A stretch of 47,970 bases of DNA from Chitinispirillaceae bacterium (GTDB lineage: Bacteria; Fibrobacterota; Chitinivibrionia; Chitinivibrionales; Chitinispirillaceae). Position numbers and translations under genes: made by a program. Location of the stretch: the NCBI GenBank assembly GCA_016930275.1, contig JAFGHA010000061.1, positions 1 to 47,970 of the forward strand. Direction: 5' to 3'. Positions within the stretch are counted from its first letter, which is position 1. Each line of letters opens with the position of its first letter. The notes under the pieces were generated by a model. It searched no databases. It saw only the letters and a program-made list of their open reading frames with translations, and was not told the origin of the DNA. This document shows, in pieces, positions 26,709-34,418 of the stretch.

Positions 26709-26797
26709 CGACACCGGAAGTACCATACGTCATTCTCCTGATCGGACATCAATCCGGCTTGAAAGGACCGTACTTCCCTGAAAGTGGCACGGTATGA
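26705..26797 (+). CDS. Possible 30-residue bridging reading frame
   Basis: The ATG at 26705 overlaps the purA stop as ATGA, and the TGA at 26795 overlaps the next gene's ATG as ATGA. The product would be MTTPEVPYVILLIGHQSGLK followed by ten more residues. No known motif, no strong ribosome-binding site and no membrane helix is seen. Overlap at both ends suggests translational coupling of purA to the nuclease gene, but chance is possible. Confidence 0.35.
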   Translation: MTTPEVPYVILLIGHQSGLKGPYFPESGTV

Positions 26798-27372
26798 TAC
26801 GCGTTGAAGTCATCAATACCTTTTTGGTCAATATGGGCAAGGAATTTGTCATCCTCCTGCGGGGGACCGACGATGAGCGCACCCTGCCGATCTCAATCGG
26901 ACAACTTGAAGCGCAGTCTATAGCCCTGCAATTGAACGAAATTCCATTTCCCCGTCCGTTGACGCATGACTTATTCAAAAATGTACTCGATGAACTCGGT
27001 GGTACCGTGCTACGAACCGAAATATGTGCTCTCAAGAATGAAACATTTTTCGCACGGCTGGTATTGCAGATCGGTGATAAAACAATTGATATCGATGCGA
27101 GACCGAGTGATGCCATAGCTATGGCGTTACGATTTTCGGCACCGGTGCTGGTCGATGAAGAAGTAATGGAAGAAGCCGGTATCGTGATACCTGAGGCGGA
27201 AGACAAGAATACGGGAATCGACAGTGAATCGCTGGAGAGTAACGAAAAACTCTCCGAAATGACTCCGGTTGAACAACTGCGTCAGAAACTTACAACCGCC
27301 ATCACCGAGGAACGGTACGAGGATGCCGCGAAATTACGCGACGAAATAAACAAACTCACCACATCGAACTGA
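26794..27372 (+). CDS. Bifunctional nuclease family (DUF151) protein with C-terminal UVR motif
   Basis: The 192-residue protein has a DUF151 domain in residues 1-135. ILLRGTDDERTLPISIGQLE is the family signature, followed by RPLTHDLFKNVLDELGG and ARPSDAIAMALRFSAPV. Relatives in plants and bacteria have RNase/DNase activity or act in stress regulation. Residues about 155-190 form a UvrB/UvrC-type motif (LRQKLTTAITEERYEDAAKLRDEI), an interaction helix pair. This DUF151-UVR arrangement is widespread. An Asp/Glu-rich linker joins the parts. It is probably co-transcribed with purA through the 30-codon frame. Confidence 0.9.
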   Translation: MIRVEVINTFLVNMGKEFVILLRGTDDERTLPISIGQLEAQSIALQLNEIPFPRPLTHDLFKNVLDELGGTVLRTEICALKNETFFARLVLQIGDKTIDIDARPSDAIAMALRFSAPVLVDEEVMEEAGIVIPEAEDKNTGIDSESLESNEKLSEMTPVEQLRQKLTTAITEERYEDAAKLRDEINKLTTSN

Positions 27373-27508
27373 TACACCGACTCTCAAAATGAGAATAATG
27401 CCGAATGGCGCTATTTCATAGACAACAGCAACGTCATCTCAGGGTCGTCGGATTCTTTTTGACGTTTAACCGGAACTCAACTTACAGGAATTTCAGGAAG
27501 TAAACTGT

Positions 27509-27847
27509 ATGTATCGCATGTTTCTCAGTGGCAAAATCAGAGATATTCGTCTGACGAAAACCAATCTTGAATATGCAGGCAGCATCACGCTTGATGAAGA
27601 CTACCTCGATCGTGCCGGTATTCACCCGAACGAAGAGGTCCATGTTCTCAACGTTGACACCGGTGTTCGGCTGATCACCTACGCCATCAAAGGCGAACGT
27701 GGTTCCGGAGCGGTGGAACTCAACGGTCCGGCCGCCCGCTGCGGTATGGTGGGAGACCGGGTAATGGTACTCACCTATGCGATGCTTTCACCGGAAGAAA
27801 TTCCCGGGCACCAGCCGAAAATCATCAGTATCTATCCGGAGACCTGA
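27509..27847 (+). CDS. panD: Aspartate 1-decarboxylase proenzyme
   Basis: PanD makes beta-alanine from aspartate for pantothenate and CoA synthesis. The 112-residue length and sequence fit the pyruvoyl-dependent family: MYRMFLSGKIRDIRLT at the start, then the self-cleavage site EYAG-SITLDEDYL (Gly24-Ser25), whose Ser becomes the pyruvoyl group. NGPAARCGMVGDRVMVLTY is the conserved C-terminal block. An AGGAAG ribosome-binding site lies 9 bases before the ATG. No other pantothenate gene is adjacent; it heads a small operon with a LytR_C protein and rsfS. Confidence 0.95.
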   Translation: MYRMFLSGKIRDIRLTKTNLEYAGSITLDEDYLDRAGIHPNEEVHVLNVDTGVRLITYAIKGERGSGAVELNGPAARCGMVGDRVMVLTYAMLSPEEIPGHQPKIISIYPET

Positions 27848-27858
27848 ACTTCACCACG

Positions 27859-28281
27859 ATGAAAAATCTCTTCACGCTTCTGCTTATCGCACTGTGCATC
27901 GGAGTGGCTATTCTCAAAGGGACCACACTCAGCGAAGCGATTCCTCCCGAGGAAAAACTCGTGGCAACAGTGCCCGACTCTTCCGCCGTACCCCATATCG
28001 GACGTATACAGGTACTCAACGGTTGCGGTGCCGGCGGTTCGGCCCATCTTGTCGCCGAGTACCTCCGTAAAAACAATTTTGACGTTAAAAATATCGGTAA
28101 TGCCGACAACTGGAACTATCCGGAAACTCTTGTCATCGCGCGAACCGGTGACACCACCATCGCCACCCGGATTGCCAAAGCACTCCATACCGGCAATTTA
28201 GTGATGATCAGAACCGGAGAGGAAACCCAGTACGATGCAACAGTCATCGTCGGCCCCGATTACAGAGAGCGAATGCAATGA
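27859..28281 (+). CDS. LytR C-terminal-domain (LytR_C) protein
   Basis: The 140-residue protein has an N-terminal membrane anchor or signal (MKNLFTLLLIALCIGVAI). A LytR_C domain from about residue 47 follows: IGRIQVLNGCGAGGSAHLVA, YLRKNNFDVKNIGNADNW and late ATVIVGPDY. LytR_C domains occur at the end of LCP cell-wall transferases and, as here, alone beside rsfS in many genomes. The function of the isolated domain is unclear. It starts 11 bp after panD and overlaps rsfS by 4 bp (ATGA). Confidence 0.85.
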   Translation: MKNLFTLLLIALCIGVAILKGTTLSEAIPPEEKLVATVPDSSAVPHIGRIQVLNGCGAGGSAHLVAEYLRKNNFDVKNIGNADNWNYPETLVIARTGDTTIATRIAKALHTGNLVMIRTGEETQYDATVIVGPDYRERMQ

Positions 28282-28625
28282 ACAAACTATCTCCTTCCCT
28301 CTCCGGGAAAGAACTTGTCGACGCGATTCTCGGAGCCCTCAATGGAGCGCTCGCGGAAGAAATTACCGTTCTCGATCTGCGGGAACTGCACGGTGCCGGT
28401 GACTGGTTTATCGTCTGTCAGGGTGACAACACCGTTCATACCCGCGCCTGCGCCGACCGGATACTCGATCATCTCATCGGACTCCATACACGCCCCTGGC
28501 AGAAGGAGGGACTCGAAGACGGCAGGTGGATTCTCCTCGATTTTTCGGATGTCATTGTGCACATCATGCTGCCCGAACTGCGGGAATATTACCGGCTGGA
28601 AGATTTATGGCGTACGGGGAAATAA
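28278..28625 (+). CDS. rsfS: Ribosomal silencing factor RsfS
   Basis: RsfS binds protein L14 on the large ribosomal subunit and blocks subunit joining when nutrients are scarce. The 115-residue protein carries the family pattern: AEEITVLDLRELHGAGDWFIV, then RPWQKEGLEDGRWILLDFSDVIVHIM. The terminal LREYYRLEDLW is the conserved end. Its ATG overlaps the LytR_C stop as ATGA, implying coupled translation. A long hairpin terminator follows at 28631. Confidence 0.95.
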   Translation: MNKLSPSLSGKELVDAILGALNGALAEEITVLDLRELHGAGDWFIVCQGDNTVHTRACADRILDHLIGLHTRPWQKEGLEDGRWILLDFSDVIVHIMLPELREYYRLEDLWRTGK

Positions 28626-28630
28626 CGATT

Positions 28631-28681
28631 CGGGCGCGAAAACAGGGACTCGTCTGAAACGAGCCCCTGTTTTCGCGCCCG
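28631..28681. terminator. Bidirectional hairpin terminator between convergent genes
   Basis: A perfect 17-bp inverted repeat (28631-28647 with 28665-28681, arms CGGGCGCGAAAACAGGG) encloses a second 5-bp stem (CTCGT/ACGAG). It separates rsfS from the convergent Tex-like gene. No long T-run flanks it, but the arms hold four A/T pairs and the strength is high. Confidence 0.8.
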
Positions 28682-28708
28682 GAAATGTATATCCAGAAAA
28701 TTCGCTAT

Positions 28709-30889
28709 CTATCGATTCTTGAAGAATTCAGCCAGATTATCCAGCTGACCGCGTGAGGGACGCACCTTCGGGGCCATAGTACCGAGATTCCGCATCGAAA
28801 GTGATATCCGGCGTTTTTTGATATCCACCTTCAGGATACGCACGTCGACCCGATCGTTGACCGATACCACCTGTTCGGGAGTCTCGACGTACTCATCGGC
28901 AAGCTGCGAGATGTGAATCAGTCCGTCACAGACGGCATTGATATTGACGAACACGCCGAACTGCGTGATATTGGTCACTCTTCCCGAAACGATCGCCCCC
29001 TCTTTGACCTCGTTGAGCTTGAGTTTGCGACGGACTTTCGTCGCTGTCTGCAACGCGAATCGCCGTGAGGCCATGAGCTGATTGATGAGATTTCGTTCGA
29101 TGAACACTTTTTTCTCGATTTCGTCGGTACCATAGGAAGAAAGGTATCCCGGTTCGGTAACCAGGGTTTCGATTGAAACCGTAAGCTGTTCGGAAATATC
29201 ATCAAACCATGCGTGAAAATCGGGATGCACCACCGTACGATCGAGCAGATTTTCCGCTCCCGGTATCAACAGGAATCCGGCGGAATTTCTGAATGCGACT
29301 TCCGACATGCCGGGTACTTTAAGCAGATCGTTCTTCGAATTTATCGAACCTTCCGTATCGGCTTTTCTGATCGCCAGTATCTGTTTCTCGGAAAGAATTG
29401 ACAGACGAGCCAACGGAGAATCGGCGATTTCCTTGATTGAAACCCCCGTGCGCATCTGTATCGCGGTCTGGATACGGTCGATGATACGGAGAAAGTGTTC
29501 CCGGGGGATACACGGCTGCATCGGATGCACCGTATAGAAATCCAGACCGACCTTGGGAAGGAGTGCGACCGGTTTGAGCAACTGCAGTGAATCGGTATAG
29601 AGCTGTCGCATGGGAACATCAAGCAGCGATTCGAACTCGCTGTTGACCCATGCACATTGCCGTGATGCCGCGGCACCGTCGTTTTTGTATCGTATACGTT
29701 CCGGTTGCGGCTCCATGTCGGCGTAGGCCATCTGTATCAGGGATTCCGCAAACGGAGCACCGTCGTTATCGATAACGGCGATCGTCGCCGCCCGGTACCT
29801 GCCGATAAACTGTTTCAGACGGTCACTCAGTACAGGAGTACCGTCGGCGGGTTTCTTCTCGGTAGTGGTGCCGAGGAGGTTGCCTCTGCCGCTGACGGTG
29901 ATGAACAGGACCGTTCTTGCGGGAGACGCGTCGATAACCAGCAGTGGTCCGCGACCAGCTTCGGCGGCATAGAGTTTTTCAAGTTCCACGGTAACCTGGC
30001 GACTAACCTTCGCCAGTGCCTGTTCGAGAAAGCGCGACTTCACATCCCGTTCGACAATGGGCTGCAACAGTCGCAACCAGCTGTCGTCGATCGTTTCGCA
30101 TATGCAATCGAAGCCGGTCGCGTCAGGATTGATGATGAAGTGGTGTCGAAGCAGTTCGGTGATCCTGAACAGCTGCACTCCCAGTTTCAGACGGATCTGT
30201 TTTTTCTCTTCGGCGGAGAACAGACGCAGCAGTTCCTCGTTTGAAAGCTCATGAACCGGTACCGAACGTCCGATATACTGCGCGAATGCCGGATCTTTCT
30301 TATTTTTCGGTGTCACTTCGAAAAAACCGTCTTCGAACGCGAACTCACGGGTCATGGCCCTGACAGTTTCATCGTAGGCAATTATTTCCGCCATGACATC
30401 CTTGACCCCTGAAATCACATCGTCAACCGAAGCGAGTGTCGGATCTTTGCCGACGTACTCGTTGGCGAGTTCCTCAACCGGTACGGTTTCCTCTGTTTGT
30501 GCAAGGATCAGGTCCGCAAGCGGTTTCAGTCCTTTTTTAACTGCTATCTGTCCTCTGCTGCGCGGATTTGGACGTACAGGGATGAGCAGATCATCGAGTT
30601 CAAATGTATTCGAGGTCAGATTGATCCGTTTTTCGAGATCAGGAGTAAGTAGCTTCGCTTTGGAATAGGCGTTGAATACCCTTTTTTTCTTGGATGAAAG
30701 TTCATCCATTTCCTTGAGAAAACCATAAATTTCCCAGAGGGTCATCAGCGAGAGTTCCATGCAGAACTCCGGTTGATATTCCGCGAGATAGTAAGGTGAA
30801 TCACCCTTCACATAGGCGGAACAGACCATTTCGGCAAGGTTTCCGGGGATATTCCATCTTTCGGCGATTTGCTTAGAAAATTCAATCAT
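28709..30889 (-). CDS. tex: Tex-family RNA-binding protein (divergent)
   Basis: The 726-residue protein has the Tex architecture. A helical N-terminal half includes QIAERWNIPGNLAEMV and IRLKLGVQLFRI. A YqgF/RNase-H-like domain begins LLVIDASPARTVLFITV near residue 330. Helix-hairpin-helix motifs follow (NDLLKVPGMSEVAFRNSAGF, then NLLDRTVVHPD). A C-terminal S1 domain is at about 635-700 (GAIVSGRVTNITQFGVFVNI, DGLIHISQLAD). Tex proteins bind nucleic acids and affect transcription and stress tolerance. The YqgF entry lacks the usual DPG-x-R pattern seen in typical Tex, so this is a divergent member. It is encoded alone, with no evident ribosome-binding site. Confidence 0.85.
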   Translation of the reverse strand: MIEFSKQIAERWNIPGNLAEMVCSAYVKGDSPYYLAEYQPEFCMELSLMTLWEIYGFLKEMDELSSKKKRVFNAYSKAKLLTPDLEKRINLTSNTFELDDLLIPVRPNPRSRGQIAVKKGLKPLADLILAQTEETVPVEELANEYVGKDPTLASVDDVISGVKDVMAEIIAYDETVRAMTREFAFEDGFFEVTPKNKKDPAFAQYIGRSVPVHELSNEELLRLFSAEEKKQIRLKLGVQLFRITELLRHHFIINPDATGFDCICETIDDSWLRLLQPIVERDVKSRFLEQALAKVSRQVTVELEKLYAAEAGRGPLLVIDASPARTVLFITVSGRGNLLGTTTEKKPADGTPVLSDRLKQFIGRYRAATIAVIDNDGAPFAESLIQMAYADMEPQPERIRYKNDGAAASRQCAWVNSEFESLLDVPMRQLYTDSLQLLKPVALLPKVGLDFYTVHPMQPCIPREHFLRIIDRIQTAIQMRTGVSIKEIADSPLARLSILSEKQILAIRKADTEGSINSKNDLLKVPGMSEVAFRNSAGFLLIPGAENLLDRTVVHPDFHAWFDDISEQLTVSIETLVTEPGYLSSYGTDEIEKKVFIERNLINQLMASRRFALQTATKVRRKLKLNEVKEGAIVSGRVTNITQFGVFVNINAVCDGLIHISQLADEYVETPEQVVSVNDRVDVRILKVDIKKRRISLSMRNLGTMAPKVRPSRGQLDNLAEFFKNR

Positions 30890-31000
30890 GAGGATTTACT
30901 ATTGTGGCGTTTCATTGCTTAAAAGGACGTTCAAATATAGACTATGCCTGAATTGCAATCAATAGAAAGATATAATTAATTGGTGTAAGGGGTACGTTCG

Positions 31001-31150
31001 TTACGACGCTTTCTTTTTCCTGCCGACGAAAGTTTTTTCCTTCGGGTTGAGCACCGCTCTCTGCCGCGAATACCGCAGTAGTTTTTCGAAAAAAAACGGG
31101 GCCCGCCAATAAGCGGCCCCGTTCATATTCAGATTGTTGCCGACCGCCAT
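31001..31150 (-). CDS. Possible small basic protein overlapping a terminator
   Basis: A 49-residue frame runs from ATG at 31150 to TAA at 31001. A second ATG at 31126 would give 41 residues. Its C-terminal part (YSRQRAVLNPKEKTFVGRKK) is strongly basic and protein-like. However, codons 9-20 coincide with a terminator hairpin and its T-run, which alone explain the FFF stretch. No ribosome-binding site is clear. It is either a small protein after the acidic gene or a chance frame. Confidence 0.3.
   Translation of the reverse strand: MAVGNNLNMNGAAYWRAPFFFEKLLRYSRQRAVLNPKEKTFVGRKKKAS
31090..31123 (-). terminator. Intrinsic terminator downstream of the orphan acidic protein gene
   Basis: Read on the minus strand, AACGGGGCC pairs with GGCCCCGTT (31115-31123 with 31095-31103) and is followed by a run of eight T. 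It lies 37 bp past the stop at 31160, the classic position for a rho-independent terminator. Confidence 0.85.
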
Positions 31151-31159
31151 GAGGCCGGT

Positions 31160-31828
31160 TTATGCCTCTTCCTCCTCATCCGCCTCATCTTCCCTCTCAT
31201 CGTTCGTATGCGGCCAGAGACGCTCCGTTTCGGTGATATAATCGGCGGTGATGTCGGGTTTTGCCTGCAGATGCTCGAGCACCGCAGTGGTCTGTTCCTC
31301 ATCGAGAATGATCCTCGTCTGCTTTGTCAATCGAGCGTTGTAGTTCCATGACTTGAGCAGCTCCGGGGTTACCTCGAAGGCGTCGGCAATGGAAACGAAG
31401 CGCACCGTATCGGCCCGCAACGCCAGACAGACATCCTCATCGAGACAGGAGTATTCGGAGGTATACCGGATATGAATTTTTTTAACATCGGCGGTCTTGA
31501 AAATCCGGTACCATCCCGTTATGAAATAGCGGTCCTTGTATTCGGCATTGGTTCCGGCATATTTGGTTACAAACAGCAGATTTCTGATCTTGGATTTGAC
31601 AAACGCCGCCCTGATCTTTCCCTTTCCGCACCCGTAAAATCCATAGGTACCTGTTTCGTAGTTGGGCTCGGGAAGCAGTTCCGTCGGAAGTTCTTCCGGA
31701 ATTTCCCTGATCGGAAGTTCCGAAACCGGATCGGTTGCATAAAAAACGATCATGGCGGTATTGGATGCCCGGTAATCCTGCCAGGAAGCACTCTCAACTG
31801 AAATATTCATAACATGATCGATACTCAT
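31160..31828 (-). CDS. Acidic protein of unknown function
   Basis: The gene has a GAGGAG ribosome-binding site 8 bases before the ATG, its own terminator and a structured leader, so it is real. The 222-residue product lacks signal peptide and membrane helices and is probably cytoplasmic. Its middle contains LLFVTKYAGTNAEYKDRYFI and TGWYRIFKTADVKKIHIRY, alternating strands that faintly recall EVE/ASCH-type small domains. I do not claim that identity. A VTPELLKSWNYNARLTKQ segment follows, and the tail is an acidic run (DEREDEADEEEEA). No neighbour suggests a role. Confidence 0.7.
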   Translation of the reverse strand: MSIDHVMNISVESASWQDYRASNTAMIVFYATDPVSELPIREIPEELPTELLPEPNYETGTYGFYGCGKGKIRAAFVKSKIRNLLFVTKYAGTNAEYKDRYFITGWYRIFKTADVKKIHIRYTSEYSCLDEDVCLALRADTVRFVSIADAFEVTPELLKSWNYNARLTKQTRIILDEEQTTAVLEHLQAKPDITADYITETERLWPHTNDEREDEADEEEEA

Positions 31829-31856
31829 TTAAAAACTCCTCACCGTGAACAGGTGT

Positions 31857-31885
31857 AAAAAATGAAGCCCGTATGTGGTACGGGC
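31857..31885 (-). terminator. Terminator-like hairpin in leader of the acidic protein gene
   Basis: On the minus strand GCCCGTA-CCACA-TACGGGC is followed by TTCATTTTTT. It lies 40-57 bp upstream of the acidic protein ATG and 283 bp past queA. It may end queA transcription or act as an attenuator for the acidic protein gene. Confidence 0.6.
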
Positions 31886-31919
31886 CTCCCATATACATAA
31901 TGATTGATATTCAGATACG

Positions 31920-31942
31920 ATTCATAACCCGTGGTTATGAAT
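31920..31942. promoter_or_regulatory. Perfect 10-bp dyad, candidate operator
   Basis: ATTCATAACC and GGTTATGAAT are exact reverse complements around CGT. The dyad lies about 100 bp upstream of the acidic protein gene, before its leader hairpin. The size and symmetry fit a dimeric repressor site. It is not part of a terminator because no T-run follows. Confidence 0.55.
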
Positions 31943-32167
31943 TATTGATATAATTCAGCCTGAAATACGTTGAAAATACGTATCGTCAATCGGGAATCAA
32001 CTACCGGAAATGAACCTGGTGTTTCATAGCGTGCGCATGGTTGCACGCATAAGAATATAATAAATATATCTAACTACCGGCCGGCTCACAAGAGGATATC
32101 CGGTGAAACCCGGATCACGGATTCCGGATCGCTATATCCTATATGACGGGAACGGGTCCCTCCTGCT
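31943..32167. other. Intergenic remainder downstream of queA
   Basis: Within the 339-bp gap (31829-32167) this part carries no gene that I can support. A 6-bp stem, ATCCGG (32098-32103) with CCGGAT (32110-32115), lies 53 bp past the queA stop and might be a weak transcription end. Confidence 0.35.
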
Positions 32168-33205
32168 TTAAAAAAGAAACATCGCATCGCCATAACTGTA
32201 AAAACGGTAGGAACGGACAATTGCCTCATTATAGGCCTGCAGAATCCGCTCTCTGCCGCAGAATGCACTCACCAGCATCAGAAGTGTCGATTCCGGAAGA
32301 TGGAAGTTGGTGATCAACCCGTCGACCATACCGAAACGGTACGGCGGCAGAATCATGATCCGGGTACTCCCCGTATGCGCCGTAAGCTTCCCGTGTAAAT
32401 GACAATGTTCCAGAACGCGAACCACCGTGGTCCCCACGGCAATGATACGTCCACCGGCTTTTCGTGTATCGGTGATTTCCCGTGCCGCCTCCGCTGAGAC
32501 GCAGTAGCGTTCCTCGTGCATCTCATGATCGGCCGGATTCTCCGTCTTGACGGGACGGAAAGTACCGATCCCGACATGAAGCGTGATATATGAAAGTCCG
32601 ATTCCGCTGTTCCGCAGCCGTTCCATCAGTGAAGCAGTGAAGTGAAGACCGGCAGTCGGTGCGGCAACCGCTCCGGGAACCGACGCATACACCGTCTGGT
32701 AATCCAGACGGTCCGAAGAGACATCGTCACGGTGAATATAATGCGGCAGCGGAACATGCCCGGACAATTCCATGATCTCAGGAATAGTCATGGTCCGGGG
32801 CTCTTTCACGGCAATGAGCCGTTCGCCGCCGGGAAGTATACCGGTAATCTCCAGTTCCAGGTCCGGCCGGTCCTCAACGGACAGCACCGTACCGTTGTGC
32901 ACTCTCCGTCCCGGCCGCACCAGAGCTTTCCAGGAAACGTCATCCGCCGCTTCAAGAAAAAAAAGTTCGATCCGGGCTCCGCTGCCCTTTTTACGGGTAA
33001 ATACACGGGCCGGTAGAACACGGGTATCGTTGAACACGAGTCGGTCACCTGCTTGCAGCAGACCGGGAAGATCGGTAAACCGCAAATGACGAAACGGTCC
33101 CCCACGGTGGGGAACCGTCATCAGTCTGCAGGAATCACGAGGAAGAACAGGTTGACGGGCTATGAGCCCGTCGGGAAGTTCGTAACGGAAATCCTCAGTA
33201 CGCAT
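32168..33205 (-). CDS. queA: S-adenosylmethionine:tRNA ribosyltransferase-isomerase
   Basis: QueA moves the ribosyl group of SAM onto 7-aminomethyl-7-deazaguanine in tRNA, giving epoxyqueuosine. I chose the ATG at 33205 (MRTEDFRYELPDGLIARQP), which matches family starts; the product has 345 residues. Conserved blocks include DRLVFNDTRVLPARV, DYQTVYASVPGAVAAPTAGL, HFTASLMERL, ITLHVGIGTFRPV and DGLITNFHLPESTLLMLVSA. The start overlaps the rubrerythrin-like gene's end by 11 bp, so the two are probably translated from one message. No other queuosine gene is nearby. Confidence 0.96.
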   Translation of the reverse strand: MRTEDFRYELPDGLIARQPVLPRDSCRLMTVPHRGGPFRHLRFTDLPGLLQAGDRLVFNDTRVLPARVFTRKKGSGARIELFFLEAADDVSWKALVRPGRRVHNGTVLSVEDRPDLELEITGILPGGERLIAVKEPRTMTIPEIMELSGHVPLPHYIHRDDVSSDRLDYQTVYASVPGAVAAPTAGLHFTASLMERLRNSGIGLSYITLHVGIGTFRPVKTENPADHEMHEERYCVSAEAAREITDTRKAGGRIIAVGTTVVRVLEHCHLHGKLTAHTGSTRIMILPPYRFGMVDGLITNFHLPESTLLMLVSAFCGRERILQAYNEAIVRSYRFYSYGDAMFLF

Positions 33206-33683
33206 CAATATTACGCCACTCGGCGTTTTCCAGCCATGATTTCGTATTTCCCATGAAATCAATCAGAGATTCGATGAGTCGGACATGCCCCTTCTCCTGA
33301 GCGATGATCAATTCAACCGTTTCCTTTCCATCCGCACTCACCTCGGCGGCGAGATCGGTATACATCCTGATGCTTTCCTTCTCCATCGCCAGCGCTTTAC
33401 CGTAGGCAGTCTGATAATCATAAATAACTTCAGGTAATGCGAAAGAAGCGTCCAGCGAACTGAAGAACTCCTTCACCTTTTCTCCCAGAGTTACATCGTT
33501 CGCGATCGTCGCGGACTGCTGTCCCTGTTCCATTGCCTTGAAAAGTTCATAGTGCCCCTGTTCCTGAACGGCAAGAAACGTGAATGCCCCTTTAAGCGCA
33601 GCTATTTCGGTTTCAGCGGCGAGTTGTTCGTAATAGGCTTTTCCTTCGAGTTCCATTGTTTGTGCGAGTGTCAGAATTTCCAT
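33195..33683 (-). CDS. Rubrerythrin-like ferritin-fold protein
   Basis: The ATG at 33683 has an AAAGGAA ribosome-binding site 6 bases upstream and gives 162 residues starting MEILTLAQTMELEGKAYYEQ. The four-helix ferritin-like fold is shown by two Glu-xx-His pairs (QEQGHYELF and QEKGHVRLIE) and by matching Glu residues in MELEGKAYYE and MEKESIRMYTD. Together these make a diiron site. There is no C-terminal rubredoxin domain, so it belongs to the rubredoxin-free branch. Such proteins detoxify peroxide or store iron in anaerobes. It follows tonB and overlaps queA. Confidence 0.85.
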   Translation of the reverse strand: MEILTLAQTMELEGKAYYEQLAAETEIAALKGAFTFLAVQEQGHYELFKAMEQGQQSATIANDVTLGEKVKEFFSSLDASFALPEVIYDYQTAYGKALAMEKESIRMYTDLAAEVSADGKETVELIIAQEKGHVRLIESLIDFMGNTKSWLENAEWRNIDAY

Positions 33684-33792
33684 AACAGTTCCTTTCAAGT
33701 AACGGTGAGAAACAGTAAGTTCATAAAAATAGTTAATAACATTTCCAGATAGAGTCCGATTTTTCACCGGAAAACGATACATACCGGCCGGA

Positions 33793-34416
33793 TTACTCCA
33801 GAGCGAATTCAATTACCTGCCGTACCCGCATTCTGACCGGTACCCCTTTGTTGCGGGCCGGTTTGAACCGCCATGTCGCGATGACTTTTCGGGCAGCATT
33901 CGTTATACTTACATGCGGTGAACGAACGACTTCAGTAGAACCGACTTTCCCCTGTGTATCGATAATGATGATGACTTCCAGCGTCCCTTCGATTTCAAGA
34001 TCACGCGCCCGGTCGGGGTAGAGTATCGGCGGCTGATAGAGCGGAACTGCCGGTTCGTCGGTCTCGCCCTCCTCGAAAACCACCGCGGCAAGTTCGTCCT
34101 GCTCCATGGCAACCCCTCCGGTTCCCTCCACGGAGAGATCGGGAGTGAACTTGAACTCCACCGGTGAAACGTTCCGGGCGCGATCGGGATTCGCCACATC
34201 ACGAATCCGTTCTTCACGGCGGGTCTCTTTCTTTTCTTCCGGTTTCCGGTACTCCATGATCACTGCGGGAGGGCGTCGCAAACCGGCGACCATGTTGATA
34301 CGTTCAGAAAAAAAACGGTGCAGCAGTGGAAAGAGGGAAAACAGCGCGACATTGCACGCCACGACCACGGCAGTAATACACAGCCCTGCGATGGAGTTCT
34401 CGATCACCCGTTTCAC
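33793..34416 (-). CDS. tonB: TonB-family energy-transducing protein
   Basis: The start is GTG at 34416, preceded by AAGGAG that lies within the last codons of exbD; the product has 207 residues. A single N-terminal membrane helix (GLCITAVVVACNVALFSLF) is followed by a charged spacer rich in Glu, Arg and Lys rather than the usual Pro-Lys repeats. The C-terminal TonB domain at about 130-207 carries LEVIIIIDTQGKVGSTEVV, TWRFKPARNKGVPV and RMRVRQVIEF. It passes proton-driven energy from ExbB/ExbD to outer-membrane receptors. No TonB-dependent receptor lies in the window. Confidence 0.9.
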   Translation of the reverse strand: MKRVIENSIAGLCITAVVVACNVALFSLFPLLHRFFSERINMVAGLRRPPAVIMEYRKPEEKKETRREERIRDVANPDRARNVSPVEFKFTPDLSVEGTGGVAMEQDELAAVVFEEGETDEPAVPLYQPPILYPDRARDLEIEGTLEVIIIIDTQGKVGSTEVVRSPHVSITNAARKVIATWRFKPARNKGVPVRMRVRQVIEFALE

Positions 34417-34418
34417 CC

